A DNA stretch of 64,000 nt from Streptococcus mitis (GTDB taxonomy: Bacteria; Bacillota; Bacilli; Lactobacillales; Streptococcaceae), in assembly GCF_009496155.1 (NCBI RefSeq), contig NZ_WIJP01000007.1, forward strand, positions 1 to 64,000, written 5' to 3'. Position 1 is the stretch's first letter. Each line of letters starts with the position of its first letter. Positions 7,376-16,511 of the stretch are shown here, in pieces. The notes beneath the pieces are model-generated. The model was not told the DNA's origin, ran no database searches, and saw only the letters and a program-made list of their open reading frames with translations. The position numbers and the translations under genes were made by a program.

Positions 7376-8897
7376 TTTTCACTCCTGTTTTTAATTTAAG
7401 AGCTCTTTTTTTAAAATTCTGGGTCATTTGTTGAAATCCCACTGAAGCTACAATAATATATATCGGAACAAAAGTATATAAATATCTTGATCTGGATTCA
7501 AAGATAGATTCAAACAGGAAAATTCCTATTAACGAAGTCATTAATACTAGAAATTCTCTTGTCATTTTTTCTCTGCCTATCAGTACATTCCCTAAAACTA
7601 AAAATAAAATACTCAACCATATACTTTGTACGATTCCTTGAAAAATTAGATGTAGTTTACCTGAAGAATAATAAAAACTTCTAGTTATCTTTGCTACATA
7701 AGAATCATTTGGAAAGATTTTTTCAAAAAAACTACCTTCTAACCCCCAACCAAAAGTTCCATCATTATAGTTATTAAGAGTCTTTTTAGCTTGGTGTTTA
7801 ATCAAACCTGTAACTCCGTAGTTCTTAATTCTTTGTGCAATTATCTGTTTATTATAAATAATTCGCTCTTCTTTATTTTCAATCGATATTGAACTACCAA
7901 CGTCATTTGACAAATATCCACCATCTGTCTCCGAATTTAAACCCATCTTTATAAAATGGTGGTACGTCATTTCCCACTCATAATCAAGGTCGAATCCTGC
8001 AGTTGAATTTATGCGATTTATTGCAAAGAACATAGGAAAACTCACAACAAATATCGCGATTATCGCAGCGATAAGAGGCTTCATTTCTATTTTTTGAGTC
8101 AAGAGACTGACCATAATAATTGCAATGATCATTATAGCAATTTGAGGTTTCACTGAATAACCTATAATTCCAATAGCACTCAGTAAAACTGATTTTAGAA
8201 TGTAATGCATTTTAGGATGGGTATATATATAATACATTAGAATAGGAAAAATAAGTCCCATTGAATCAGAATATGGAATTACAACCCAAGGTGATAGCCA
8301 GAGAATTAAAAGATAGAGCCAGTATGAGAAAAAAGCATATTTTTCGCTTTTCGTCAATAAGAGCGTCACCTTTAATATCAAAACTCCTGAAAGTATATTT
8401 AATATCGACTGAATCACGAGTAAAAATACGTACGCAAAATCTTGCCCTAAGAGACCATTAAACAAAGTAAATATTTTTGAAAAAAACACCGTTAGGAAGA
8501 TATTATTGGGGTATCGAGAAAAATAAAAATTATTTAATTCTGAAAAATTCTTATCAGAGAGGGCAATAGCGTTCTTTAATAGCTCCTGAACATCCCAATC
8601 GGTATAAAAGTAATAATGAAAAATCAAAAATAATTGAATAAAAAATAAAAATGCAGAAAGCACCAAAACGGTCTTTCTATTGTACTTAAAATGCCTTGAA
8701 AGTTTAAAACCTAGAAGTACAGAAATTATACCGATTCCTAACAAGAATACATTATAATTAGAAATATATAACTTGTAAGCATTTATTATTTTAAACGAAA
8801 AAATACAAAGTAAGAAAATGAGTAAATGGGTTGTTATAAATAAATACTGAATACTCTTTGAAAAAATATTTCTATATAATTGATTAGTTATTTTCAT
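7362..8897 (-). CDS. Multi-membrane GT-C-like glycosyltransferase (first of two)
   Basis: A 511-residue, AT-rich, strongly hydrophobic protein with about eleven predicted membrane helices. A large first outer loop carries YTDWDVQ (about residues 96-102), placed where GT-C enzymes have a catalytic acidic residue. A second hydrophilic stretch (about 300-375) is probably extracellular. This fits a polyprenyl-phosphate-sugar-dependent transferase of the ArnT/PMT/GacL kind, working with the GT2 enzyme encoded next to it. The start follows gggagaatttt. The acceptor is not identifiable from sequence; teichoic acid, another wall polysaccharide or a surface protein are possible. Confidence 0.72.
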   Translation of the reverse strand: MKITNQLYRNIFSKSIQYLFITTHLLIFLLCIFSFKIINAYKLYISNYNVFLLGIGIISVLLGFKLSRHFKYNRKTVLVLSAFLFFIQLFLIFHYYFYTDWDVQELLKNAIALSDKNFSELNNFYFSRYPNNIFLTVFFSKIFTLFNGLLGQDFAYVFLLVIQSILNILSGVLILKVTLLLTKSEKYAFFSYWLYLLILWLSPWVVIPYSDSMGLIFPILMYYIYTHPKMHYILKSVLLSAIGIIGYSVKPQIAIMIIAIIMVSLLTQKIEMKPLIAAIIAIFVVSFPMFFAINRINSTAGFDLDYEWEMTYHHFIKMGLNSETDGGYLSNDVGSSISIENKEERIIYNKQIIAQRIKNYGVTGLIKHQAKKTLNNYNDGTFGWGLEGSFFEKIFPNDSYVAKITRSFYYSSGKLHLIFQGIVQSIWLSILFLVLGNVLIGREKMTREFLVLMTSLIGIFLFESIFESRSRYLYTFVPIYIIVASVGFQQMTQNFKKRALKLKTGVKNEQK

Positions 8898-8923
8898 AAA
8901 ATTCTCCCAGTCTAAAATACATC

Positions 8924-8964
8924 ATTCATATGATTTTCAAAGTTCTCTGGGAAATCATATGAAT
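8924..8964. terminator. Inverted repeat inside the glycosyltransferase cluster
   Basis: A perfect 13-bp inverted repeat (attcatatgattt at 8924-8936 and aaatcatatgaat at 8952-8964) with a 15-base loop, lying between the small ORF and the next gene. It has no clear T run on the minus strand, so it may attenuate, protect the mRNA end or bind a regulator. Confidence 0.45.
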
Positions 8965-8977
8965 ACTTAAGCAATCG

Positions 8978-9070
8978 TTATTTTATAATTTCAGCTTCTG
9001 CAAAACACTTTTTATCTTTACTAAAAATTTTTAAAATATTAATTAATCTGTTTGAGTTAAAAAATTTCAT
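8978..9070 (-). CDS. Small ORF of 30 residues in the glycosyltransferase cluster
   Basis: A 30-codon frame beginning MKFFNSNRLINILKIF and ending with a charged tail (EAEIIK). Its ATG is 8 bp after the stop of the upstream glycosyltransferase gene and is preceded by aggagaaaaa, a good ribosome binding site, so it is probably translated. No known family is recognised. It may be the amino end of a lost gene of the cluster, since the remaining 80 bp to the next gene hold only a hairpin. It could also be a genuine small peptide. Confidence 0.4.
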   Translation of the reverse strand: MKFFNSNRLINILKIFSKDKKCFAEAEIIK

Positions 9071-9078
9071 TTTTTCTC

Positions 9079-10506
9079 CTAGTTTATCTGATATATTTTC
9101 ATTGTATCGATTTGTTTTTCCTCATGATAGTTTTTTTGAATAAGTTCTTTTATAAAGGAGTCCGTCAATCTACCATAATCCCACTTAGAATCAAAAACAA
9201 TGTACTTAGGAAGATTCATTTTAAATGATTCTTTGAAAGAATCAATAATTGGAGTCTCATCTTTTAAAGACGGAACAAAGAAGAATTTTGTACTAGATAA
9301 CCTCTCACTATAAAGATAAATAATCCCATTGAGCCTGTGACTATATATTCTATCTTGCTCATTTGTATGTTGATGTATATAGTCGGCAACTTCTTTTTCA
9401 TTTACAGAATAATCAATTGAACGATTTGTTACTCGATCCTTTATTCCATGGATAGGTCCCCAATAAATAAAAACTAAGCCTATTGTAAATATTAAAAAGC
9501 ATAGTAGAGAACTTTTATTCATGAATTTATTTATAGCTACACTAATATAAGGAATAAACAAAGGGATAAGGACAATCAGGTAATGCAAATAAGCTCTTTT
9601 AGAAATTAAAGCTAACATCAAACAGAAAATAAAAGCACCATTGTAAAACAATATTTTTATACCATATTGTTTCCAAACTGCAATCATAGCAATAACTATC
9701 ATAAGGTTTAATTGTAAAACATTAACTTGATTCATGTACCATTTTATCATTTCCATAACAGTCAAATAGCCACTTCCTTTGGAATAAATAAAATTCATAA
9801 CTACTGACTGATAGAACATTTCTTTTAGTGATCCTTGAAACCATAAAAAACAACACAACGGGACAATAAATAAAGCACTTCCAGTTATAAAGAGAGCAAT
9901 ATACTTTAAGAATATGGAGAATTGTTTTTGATAAATAAGTTTTATTGTAACTAGTAACGAAAAAATTAACCAAATTCCTATCATATTTGCCTTAGTAAAC
10001 AAGACTACAGCAAAAGAAAAACCACTTAATATTATTTCATATTTATTAATTTTATCTTCTAAAAAATATTTTAAAAAAATATAAAGTGAATAAGTTAAGC
10101 AAGGCAATATATAACCTTCTAAACCCCATCCGCCTTCAAAAAAAGATTCAAAAATTATAAAAGTAATCACAAGAACAACAAATGAATTTCTTATACCTGT
10201 AAAAAGTCTCGAAATATAATATCCAATGTAGAAAAAAACTATCAGACTAACAAGGTATAATATTTTAATTCCTAAAGAAGCTCCGATACTATATCCCAAA
10301 TAGTTAATCAAGAAAATCACCGGTCCCTTATGATCAAATAAATCTAAATACATTCTCTGTCCATGACTCATTGCATATCCAAAATATTCAAATATACTTG
10401 CGTCTAATAAGGGTAAACCTTTACGAACACTTGTCGCTAATGTAAACCAGGTTATGATTCCTAAAAATAATGAGAAACTGAAGGCAATCATTTTCTCTTT
10501 CTTCAT
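9079..10506 (-). CDS. Multi-membrane GT-C-like glycosyltransferase (second of two)
   Basis: A 475-residue AT-rich membrane protein with about ten helices. The first outer loop holds LPLLDASIFEYFGYAM and then LDLFDHKGPVIFLIN, an acidic/DHKGP pattern seen in bacterial mannosyl- and arabinosyl-transferase-like (PMT_2/ArnT) proteins. A soluble C-terminal domain follows (about 390-475, with HTNEQDRIY). It probably transfers a lipid-linked sugar outside the cell. The upstream TTG at 10527 was rejected in favour of the ATG at 10506, which follows agaggtaatagt. It is the first gene of the cluster; the IS begins 85 bp upstream. Confidence 0.72.
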   Translation of the reverse strand: MKKEKMIAFSFSLFLGIITWFTLATSVRKGLPLLDASIFEYFGYAMSHGQRMYLDLFDHKGPVIFLINYLGYSIGASLGIKILYLVSLIVFFYIGYYISRLFTGIRNSFVVLVITFIIFESFFEGGWGLEGYILPCLTYSLYIFLKYFLEDKINKYEIILSGFSFAVVLFTKANMIGIWLIFSLLVTIKLIYQKQFSIFLKYIALFITGSALFIVPLCCFLWFQGSLKEMFYQSVVMNFIYSKGSGYLTVMEMIKWYMNQVNVLQLNLMIVIAMIAVWKQYGIKILFYNGAFIFCLMLALISKRAYLHYLIVLIPLFIPYISVAINKFMNKSSLLCFLIFTIGLVFIYWGPIHGIKDRVTNRSIDYSVNEKEVADYIHQHTNEQDRIYSHRLNGIIYLYSERLSSTKFFFVPSLKDETPIIDSFKESFKMNLPKYIVFDSKWDYGRLTDSFIKELIQKNYHEEKQIDTMKIYQIN

Positions 10507-10578
10507 ACTATTACCTCTTTTTTTCAATATATTCTTCCGTTATTAAGTCTATCATATTTTTCTAATTAAAACAAAAGT

Positions 10579-10591
10579 ATTTATAATTTCA
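10579..10591. repeat. 13-bp target-site duplication, left copy
   Basis: The sequence atttataatttca lies directly against the left end of the IS and is repeated exactly at 12123-12135 directly against the right end. Confidence 0.85.
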
Positions 10592-10643
10592 GGTAAATTT
10601 CCAAACTAAGTTCCACCGCTAGTAGAAGTGGAAGTTAGTCTGA

Positions 10644-10700
10644 TAAAAATCATAAAAACCAGTGGAAATCCGTGTCAGGGTAAGTTCCACTGGTTTTACT
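10644..10700 (-). terminator. Hairpin in the IS tail
   Basis: Inverted arms aaaaccagtggaa and ttccactggtttt enclose a GC-richer loop. The stem is followed by T/A runs and is identical in copy A. It probably ends transposase transcription and shields the downstream glycosyltransferase genes. Confidence 0.6.
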
Positions 10701-10843
10701 AATGCTTGATTTCATCGCTTTTGTAGCCGAAAGGCATCGAAAAAAAGAGCGCACAAAATCCCCTCATCTGAAGGCGTTTCAGATTAAGTTCCGCTATGGT
10801 GGAAGTTAGTGTGAGACGTTTGAATGGGGTTTTAGGTTAGTTT

Positions 10844-12010
10844 TTAGATTTTATGTTGGAGTAATGTAGAAGACTGACAGACATCTTCTGCAGGTATTTT
10901 AGAAATACCGAGAAGCTTATGAATCTCTTCTCCATAAGTAAAGGCAAAGAGTTCATAGACTGATTTTCCATTCAAAGCAGCACGTTTGACGCTGTTGACA
11001 TGCGAACAGATGAGATTAATGTCCTCTTGAGTTAAGTTGTCAAAAGAAGTTCCTTTAGGTAGAATGTCGCGAATTAGTGTGTGATTTTTCTCAATTCTCC
11101 CTTTCTGGTCAGAGCGATTAGGGTCACAAAAGAAGAGTTTACTCTCTCCTCGAACATCCATTTCGATGTCATCGACCCTGGCAAACTCTCCACCATTATC
11201 TGTGAGGATGACAGGAAAGAGTAGGAAGAAATCTTTGTCAGCTTGGTGAAGAGTGTTCTTGAGCTTATAGAGGTGTTTGGTAACCTCAAGGGCAGTTTTA
11301 TTATCCATAAGTCTAGCGAAGATAAAGTTACAGAAAGAGAGATTGAAGGTGAGTAGGACTTTACCTCCCATCCTGCCCATAACGGTGTCCATTTCCATCC
11401 AGTAGTTCAGTTGGTTAAGAGCTAAATAATTTTGGAAATCCTCATAGGAACGTCCTTTTTTAGCTTCTTTAGGGATGGAGGGTAGTTTACTTTTCCGTCT
11501 TTCTTTGAATTTAACGGCTCTGGCTAAATCAATCGGAGCGATAGATAGGTATCCTTTTCGGATGTGTCGATAGACAGTTGAGGAGCTGACATCAAGGTTA
11601 TGAGTTTTGAGGATATGATAGATGTGTTGTCCCTTTTTAACCCCATCAGAAATGACTTTGTCCATGTCCCAGAAAGTCTGAGAATTAAGGGGAGTCCCTT
11701 CACGAGCTTCAACAAGAGTTTGTTCGTATTGTTTTTGAGCTTGTTTAGCGAGGTAGAAGATTTTCTGATAGCCACAGTTTTGTCTTCTTTTAGGGCACCC
11801 ATTACAGACAAAGGGAGCCTTATCGAGTAGAGGGCAAGGAAGGTTATCGCATGTAGACTCTCGGACTTGTCTGTTTCGTTTGACTTCTTTGGAAACAGTG
11901 GTTGGGTCTTTTAGAATGGATTGTCCGATAACTTTGAAGGTTTCACCGCGCTCTAAGCCTAATTGGATATCATTACGGTCTGAAAGGGTAAGGTGTTTAT
12001 GTTTTGTCAT
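10844..12010 (-). CDS. IS30-family transposase
   Basis: A 388-residue intact transposase. The N-terminal helix-turn-helix region (LTLSDRNDIQLGL...VIGQSILKDPTTVSKEV) is followed by a cysteine cluster (CDNLPC...CNGCPKRRQNC) typical of the IS30 family, then an rve-type DDE core: D208 (MEMDTVMG), D271 (LTDNGGEF) and E307 (GRIEKNH) with the usual 35-residue D-E spacing. The start at 12010 is preferred over an in-frame ATG 12 bp upstream because gaggtccact precedes it. No frameshift or stop is visible, so the element may be mobile. Confidence 0.95.
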   Translation of the reverse strand: MTKHKHLTLSDRNDIQLGLERGETFKVIGQSILKDPTTVSKEVKRNRQVRESTCDNLPCPLLDKAPFVCNGCPKRRQNCGYQKIFYLAKQAQKQYEQTLVEAREGTPLNSQTFWDMDKVISDGVKKGQHIYHILKTHNLDVSSSTVYRHIRKGYLSIAPIDLARAVKFKERRKSKLPSIPKEAKKGRSYEDFQNYLALNQLNYWMEMDTVMGRMGGKVLLTFNLSFCNFIFARLMDNKTALEVTKHLYKLKNTLHQADKDFFLLFPVILTDNGGEFARVDDIEMDVRGESKLFFCDPNRSDQKGRIEKNHTLIRDILPKGTSFDNLTQEDINLICSHVNSVKRAALNGKSVYELFAFTYGEEIHKLLGISKIPAEDVCQSSTLLQHKI

Positions 12011-12122
12011 AGTGGACCTCATTTCTAACTCAAACGTCTCATACTTAATTCCACCATAAAAATCCGTTTTAGACTAATTTCCACTTCGGTTGGGCAAGTG
12101 GATGTTACTTTGAGAAGTTACC

Positions 12123-12135
12123 ATTTATAATTTCA
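12123..12135. repeat. 13-bp target-site duplication, right copy
   Basis: Exact copy of atttataatttca from 10579-10591, abutting the right IS end. Confidence 0.85.
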
Positions 12136-12158
12136 ATTTCTAATCACTTCTTAGTTAT

Positions 12159-12187
12159 TTGAATTTTCCCTTAAAAACCAGTATAAT
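12159..12187 (+). promoter_or_regulatory. Promoter of mntE
   Basis: TTGAAT (12159-12164), 17 bp, TATAAT (12182-12187), then aaggaag before the mntE start. It lies wholly outside the IS. Confidence 0.75.
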
Positions 12188-12220
12188 GGTAGAATGCTAT
12201 GTGACTAGAAAGGAAGTTGA

Positions 12221-13405
12221 ATGAAGCAATCTATTTCAAATCTCAAGTTAGCTGAGCGTGGCGCTATTATCAGTATTTCGACCTATTTGGTCTTGTCTGC
12301 TGCAAAATTAGCAACTGGTCACCTCCTTCATTCATCTAGTTTGGTGGCCGATGGTTTTAACAACGTGTCGGATATCATTGGAAATGTCGCCCTCTTGATA
12401 GGCATTCGGATGGCGCGCCAGCCTGCAGACCGTGACCACCGTTTTGGCCACTGGAAGATTGAAGATTTGGCTAGCTTGATCACTTCTATCATCATGTTTT
12501 ATGTCGGTTTCGATGTACTTCGGGATACCATTCAAAAAATTCTCAGTCATGAAGAAACGGTCATTGACCCTCTTGGTGCAACTCTAGGAATCATTTCTGC
12601 AGCGATTATGTTTCTAGTTTATCTCTACAATACTCGCCTCAGTAAGAAATCCAACTCCAAGGCACTAAAGGCTGCCGCCAAGGACAATCTTTCTGATGCT
12701 GTCACCTCACTTGGTACTACCATTGCCATCCTAGCCAGCAGTTTCAATTATCCCATTGTGGATAAACTGGTTGCTATCATCATCACTTTCTTTATCTTGA
12801 AAACTGCCTATGATATCTTTATCGAGTCTTCCTTTAGTCTTTCAGATGGTTTTGATGACCGTCTGCTTGAGGATTATCAAAAGGCCATCATGGAAATTCC
12901 CAAAATCAGCAAGGTTAAGTCCCAAAGAGGTCGTACCTACGGTAGCAACATTTACCTTGATATTACGCTTGAGATGAATCCTGACTTGTCTGTTTTTGAG
13001 AGTCACGAGATTGCGGATCAGGTCGAATCTATGCTGGAGGAACGTTTTGGAGTCTTTGATACCGATGTCCATATCGAGCCAGCACCTATCCCTGAGGATG
13101 AAATTTTAGACAATGTCTATAAAAAACTGCTTATGCGTGAACAATTGATTGACCAAGGAAATCAACTGGAAGAACTCTTGGCTGATGATTTTGTCTATAT
13201 TCGTCAAAATGGAGAGCAGATGGATAAAGAAGCCTATAAAGCTGAAAAAGACTTGAATTCAGCTATCAAGGATATTCAAATCACTTCCATCAGTCAGAAA
13301 ACCAAACTCATCTGCTATGAGTTAGATGGTATCATCCACACCAGTATCTGGCGTCGCCACGAAACTTGGCAAAATATCTTTCATCAAGAAACCAAAAAAG
13401 AATAG
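12221..13405 (+). CDS. mntE: Cation diffusion facilitator, manganese exporter MntE type
   Basis: A 394-residue CDF transporter with six membrane helices and a cytoplasmic C-terminal domain. The transport site is N47xxxD51 in helix 2 (DGFNNVSD) and D155xxxD159 in helix 5 (KDNLSD). An Asn in the helix-2 position, instead of His, is the Mn2+-CDF signature; zinc-selective CDFs such as CzcD carry His. In pneumococcus MntE exports Mn2+ and affects oxidative stress resistance and virulence. The last 110 residues extend past the usual dimerisation domain with an acidic region (EDEILDN...) resembling an SnoaL/NTF2-like tail. It is monocistronic with its own promoter. Confidence 0.93.
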   Translation: MKQSISNLKLAERGAIISISTYLVLSAAKLATGHLLHSSSLVADGFNNVSDIIGNVALLIGIRMARQPADRDHRFGHWKIEDLASLITSIIMFYVGFDVLRDTIQKILSHEETVIDPLGATLGIISAAIMFLVYLYNTRLSKKSNSKALKAAAKDNLSDAVTSLGTTIAILASSFNYPIVDKLVAIIITFFILKTAYDIFIESSFSLSDGFDDRLLEDYQKAIMEIPKISKVKSQRGRTYGSNIYLDITLEMNPDLSVFESHEIADQVESMLEERFGVFDTDVHIEPAPIPEDEILDNVYKKLLMREQLIDQGNQLEELLADDFVYIRQNGEQMDKEAYKAEKDLNSAIKDIQITSISQKTKLICYELDGIIHTSIWRRHETWQNIFHQETKKE

Positions 13406-13407
13406 AG

Positions 13408-13437
13408 AAATCCTGTCCATGAGACGGGATTTTTTCT
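13408..13437. terminator. Terminator between convergent mntE and ABC-F genes
   Basis: Stem aaatcctgtc / gacgggattt with a 5-base loop followed by TTTTT on the plus strand, immediately after mntE. Confidence 0.75.
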
Positions 13438-13443
13438 ATTCTT

Positions 13444-15315
13444 TTAACTATCAAATTCACTGAGATACTCATAGCGCTCGTATTTTTCAAGGAGTGCTTC
13501 GTTTTTCTCTTCCAATTCTTTTTGGAGAGTAGCCAGTTTGCCAAAGTCAGAGCCATTTGCCTGCATTTCCTCTTCAATAGCAGCGATACGGTTTTCCAAG
13601 GTCTCAATATCGCCTTCAATGCTTGCCCACTCCTGCTTTTCTTGGTAGGTCATACGTTTCTTGTCTTCGCGGACCTTGACCACCTTTTCCTTCTCGGCTT
13701 TTTGCACTTGATTGGCCATCTCTGTTTCAAAGGCTTTTTCATCAAGGTAGTCGGTATAATGACCAAAGAATGAACGAATCTTGCCATCCTCAAAAGCGAG
13801 AATCTTAGTCGCTACCTTATCCAAGAAATAGTGGTCGTGACTAACTGTCAAGACAGGTCCTGCAAAGCCTTGCAAGAAATTCTCCAAAACTGTAAGAGTT
13901 GCAATATCCAGGTCATTTGTCGGTTCGTCCAAGAGAAGAACATTTGGTTTCTCCAAAAGCAATTTGAGGAGATAAAGACGTTTTTTCTCTCCCCCAGACA
14001 ATTTCTCAATCAAGGTTCCATGCGTCGAACGTGGGAAAAGGAACTGCTCCAGCAACTCTGCAATGGAAGTCGTAGAACCACCGCTTGTCTTGACCTCTTC
14101 TGCCACTTCCTGCAGGTAATTGATCACTCGCTTACTTTCATCCAAGCCCTCAATTTGTTGAGAGAAATAGGCGATGCGAACAGTTTCCCCAATCACAACT
14201 TGTCCTTCAGTTGGCTCAAGACTTCCTGCAATCAAGTTGAGCAGGGTTGATTTTCCAACACCGTTGTCCCCAACGATTCCAATACGATCTTTAGCCTGCA
14301 CCAAGAGATTAAATTCTTGCAAAATGGACTTGTTGTCATAGGAGAAGGAAACATCCTGAAACTCGATGACTTTTTTCCCAATCCGACTGGTTTCAAAGTT
14401 CATGGTCAAGTCTGTCTCAGCAACACCACCTGAAACTTCTTTCTTCAAATCATGGAAACGATTGATACGAGCCTGCTGCTTGGTCGCACGTGCCTGCGGT
14501 TGTCTGCGCATCCAGGCCAATTCTTGCTTATAAAGTTGTTCCTTTTTGTGGAGAAGAGCCGCATCGCGCTCGTCCTGTTCCGCCTTAAGGCGAACATAGT
14601 CCTGATAATTGCCCTGATACTCGGTCAAGCCTGCTCGGTCCAACTCGAAAATCCGTGTTGACAAAGCGTCTAAGAAATAACGATCGTGGGTGATAAAAAG
14701 GACGGTTTTCTTGGAATTTTTCAAAAAGAGGGTCAGCCACTCAATAGTCGCAATGTCCAGATGGTTGGTCGGCTCGTCTAGAAGCAAGAGGTCGTGGTTG
14801 CCAAGTAAAACTTGCGCCAACTGAACCCGTCTTCTTAGACCACCTGACAATTCTCCAACTGGAGTAGATAAATCCTGAATACCTAGCTTGCTAAGAACCG
14901 TCTTGACCTGACTCTCAATTTCCCAAGCTTGGAGAGAGTCCATCTCTGCCATGACACGTTCCAAACGCGCCTGCTTGTCCTCACTATAGTTGAGCATGAG
15001 GAGTTCATACTCACGAATAAGCTGGATTTCCTTGAGGTCGCTGGATAGGACTGTATCCAAGACCGTCTTGTTATCATCAAAATCAGGATCCTGGGTCAAG
15101 TAACCAATCTGGTAATCATTTTTAGCTGAAAAAGGACTTACATCCCCATCAAAGCCAGAAACACCAGAAAGGACATCCAAAAGGGTAGTCTTGCCCGTTC
15201 CATTGACACCAATCAAACCGATTCTGTCTAGGTCATGGATGATAAAGGAAATATCCTTAAAAACAGTCTTGTCACCGACGGATTTAGTTAGTTTTTCAAC
15301 GATAAAATCACTCAT
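13444..15315 (-). CDS. ABC-F family ATPase (Uup/EttA-like)
   Basis: A 623-residue protein with two ABC domains and no membrane segment. Domain 1 has [23 protein letters not shown] and [11 protein letters not shown]; domain 2 has [23 protein letters not shown] and [12 protein letters not shown] linker with basic residues ([14 protein letters not shown], about 270-283) joins them, and a C-terminal coiled coil (about 540-620, rich in E and K) follows. ABC-F proteins act on the ribosome, resolving stalls or protecting from antibiotics. The coiled-coil tail points to the Uup-like housekeeping group rather than a resistance protein. It overlaps cca by 4 bp and ends a dapB-cca-ABC-F operon. Confidence 0.9.
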   Translation of the reverse strand: MSDFIVEKLTKSVGDKTVFKDISFIIHDLDRIGLIGVNGTGKTTLLDVLSGVSGFDGDVSPFSAKNDYQIGYLTQDPDFDDNKTVLDTVLSSDLKEIQLIREYELLMLNYSEDKQARLERVMAEMDSLQAWEIESQVKTVLSKLGIQDLSTPVGELSGGLRRRVQLAQVLLGNHDLLLLDEPTNHLDIATIEWLTLFLKNSKKTVLFITHDRYFLDALSTRIFELDRAGLTEYQGNYQDYVRLKAEQDERDAALLHKKEQLYKQELAWMRRQPQARATKQQARINRFHDLKKEVSGGVAETDLTMNFETSRIGKKVIEFQDVSFSYDNKSILQEFNLLVQAKDRIGIVGDNGVGKSTLLNLIAGSLEPTEGQVVIGETVRIAYFSQQIEGLDESKRVINYLQEVAEEVKTSGGSTTSIAELLEQFLFPRSTHGTLIEKLSGGEKKRLYLLKLLLEKPNVLLLDEPTNDLDIATLTVLENFLQGFAGPVLTVSHDHYFLDKVATKILAFEDGKIRSFFGHYTDYLDEKAFETEMANQVQKAEKEKVVKVREDKKRMTYQEKQEWASIEGDIETLENRIAAIEEEMQANGSDFGKLATLQKELEEKNEALLEKYERYEYLSEFDS

Positions 15316-16511
15316 TTTTTCTCCCTTAGATAAGCATGAATGGCTTGACGGTCATTTTCCAATTCTCCATCGACAATGGCATACTCAATCTCTGTTAAAA
15401 TATCTCCCAAGTCTGGCCCTGGTTGATAACCATATTCCTTGATTAAAATGCCACCGTTGATTTGGATTTCTTTCTTATCATGAATGGTCAAGCTCTGGTA
15501 GGTTTCTGTGATGACTTGTGGGTTGACTGGTTTTCCCTGAGCCTGACGAAGACTTTCAGCTTGTAGAAGGGAATCCAAGTCAAAGCGGTAACAATCGCGC
15601 TTGCTCAATTCTCCTTTTTCACGCAAGGCCAAAATAGTCAGTAAATCCTGAACTTGCTTGGTAAACTGGCGTGAGGTCTTCCAAGCCTTCAAAAATGGCT
15701 GCGCATTTGCAATCTCCAAAGCCCACAGTAGAGCCGCCCAGGCTTGTTCAGAGGATTCAAAAGTAAAATCCGTCTTCAAATCAAACAGTCTGTTAAGCTT
15801 GTCCTGACTAGAAGTCATATCAGGAAGATAGTCATAAGCTTGACTCTCAATCATGGAAGCCAAGCCCCTTCTCCAAAATGGAGCCAGCAAAAGTTTGTCA
15901 AACTCAACGAAGGTACGCTCTACAGAAATTTTCTCCAAAAGGGGCGTCAAGATCTTCATAGCTTTAAAGGTTTCTGGTTCAAGTTCGAAGCCAAGACTGG
16001 CCTGAAAACGGAAACCACGCATAATCCGCAAAGCATCTTCGTTGAAACGCTCACTAGCCACTCCAACTGCTCGCAAGACTTGATTTTCCAAATCGTCTAA
16101 ACCATGGAACAAGTCAATGATTTCTCCTGTCTCATCCAAGGCAAAGGCGTTGACCGTGAAATCACGGCGTTGGAGGTCTTCTTCTAGCGAACGCACAAAA
16201 GAAACCGCACTGGGTCGTCGATAGTCCACATAGACATCCTCTGTCCGAAAGGTGGTTACCTCATACTCCTCATCCCCATCTAGGACCAAGACAGTTCCAT
16301 GCTCGATTCCGATATCGGCTGTTCGCGGAAAAATCTGCTTGGTCTCTTCTGGATAGGAAGACGTCGCAATATCCACATCATGGATAGGACGATTGAGGAG
16401 GGCATCTCGAACAGAACCCCCAACAAAATAGGCCTCAAAACCTGCTTCTTTAATTTTTTCTAATACTGGTAAAGCCTTCTGAAATTCAGAAGGCATTTGC
16501 GTTAATCTCAT
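15312..16511 (-). CDS. cca: CCA-adding tRNA nucleotidyltransferase
   Basis: A 399-residue class II nucleotidyltransferase. The N-terminal head has [23 protein letters not shown] with the D-x-D metal site, followed by the [11 protein letters not shown] template region and the [17 protein letters not shown] neck motif. It adds or repairs the 3' CCA of tRNAs without a nucleic acid template. Length matches Gram-positive Cca enzymes. Its ATG overlaps the end of dapB by 4 bp and its stop overlaps the ABC-F start by 4 bp, so the three genes are translationally coupled. The first residues [11 protein letters not shown] are typical. Confidence 0.95.
   Translation of the reverse strand: MRLTQMPSEFQKALPVLEKIKEAGFEAYFVGGSVRDALLNRPIHDVDIATSSYPEETKQIFPRTADIGIEHGTVLVLDGDEEYEVTTFRTEDVYVDYRRPSAVSFVRSLEEDLQRRDFTVNAFALDETGEIIDLFHGLDDLENQVLRAVGVASERFNEDALRIMRGFRFQASLGFELEPETFKAMKILTPLLEKISVERTFVEFDKLLLAPFWRRGLASMIESQAYDYLPDMTSSQDKLNRLFDLKTDFTFESSEQAWAALLWALEIANAQPFLKAWKTSRQFTKQVQDLLTILALREKGELSKRDCYRFDLDSLLQAESLRQAQGKPVNPQVITETYQSLTIHDKKEIQINGGILIKEYGYQPGPDLGDILTEIEYAIVDGELENDRQAIHAYLREKK

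Larger units (their letters stand above)
10592..12122 (-). mobile_element. Complete IS30-family insertion sequence (copy B, 1531 bp)
   Basis: The ends are set by three things: terminal inverted repeats beginning ggtaa at both sides (19 of 25 positions match), a 13-bp direct repeat abutting both ends, and the boundary of similarity with copy A. One transposase gene occupies 10844-12010. About 250 bp of non-coding tail lies on its 3' side and about 110 bp on the 5' side. Inside the terminal repeats is a second, better conserved inverted pair (10798-10823 and 12030-12055, 23 of 26 matches). A GTGGAAsTTAgtcTGA-like motif recurs eight times in the two arms. The insertion is 37 bp upstream of the mntE -35 box, so the mntE promoter is intact. 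Confidence 0.93.

Noticed and set aside
1..12122. A composite transposon formed by the two IS copies
   Set aside because: The copies are inverted, the enclosed genes include core chromosomal genes, and copy A is cut by the window edge, so joint mobility is not supported.
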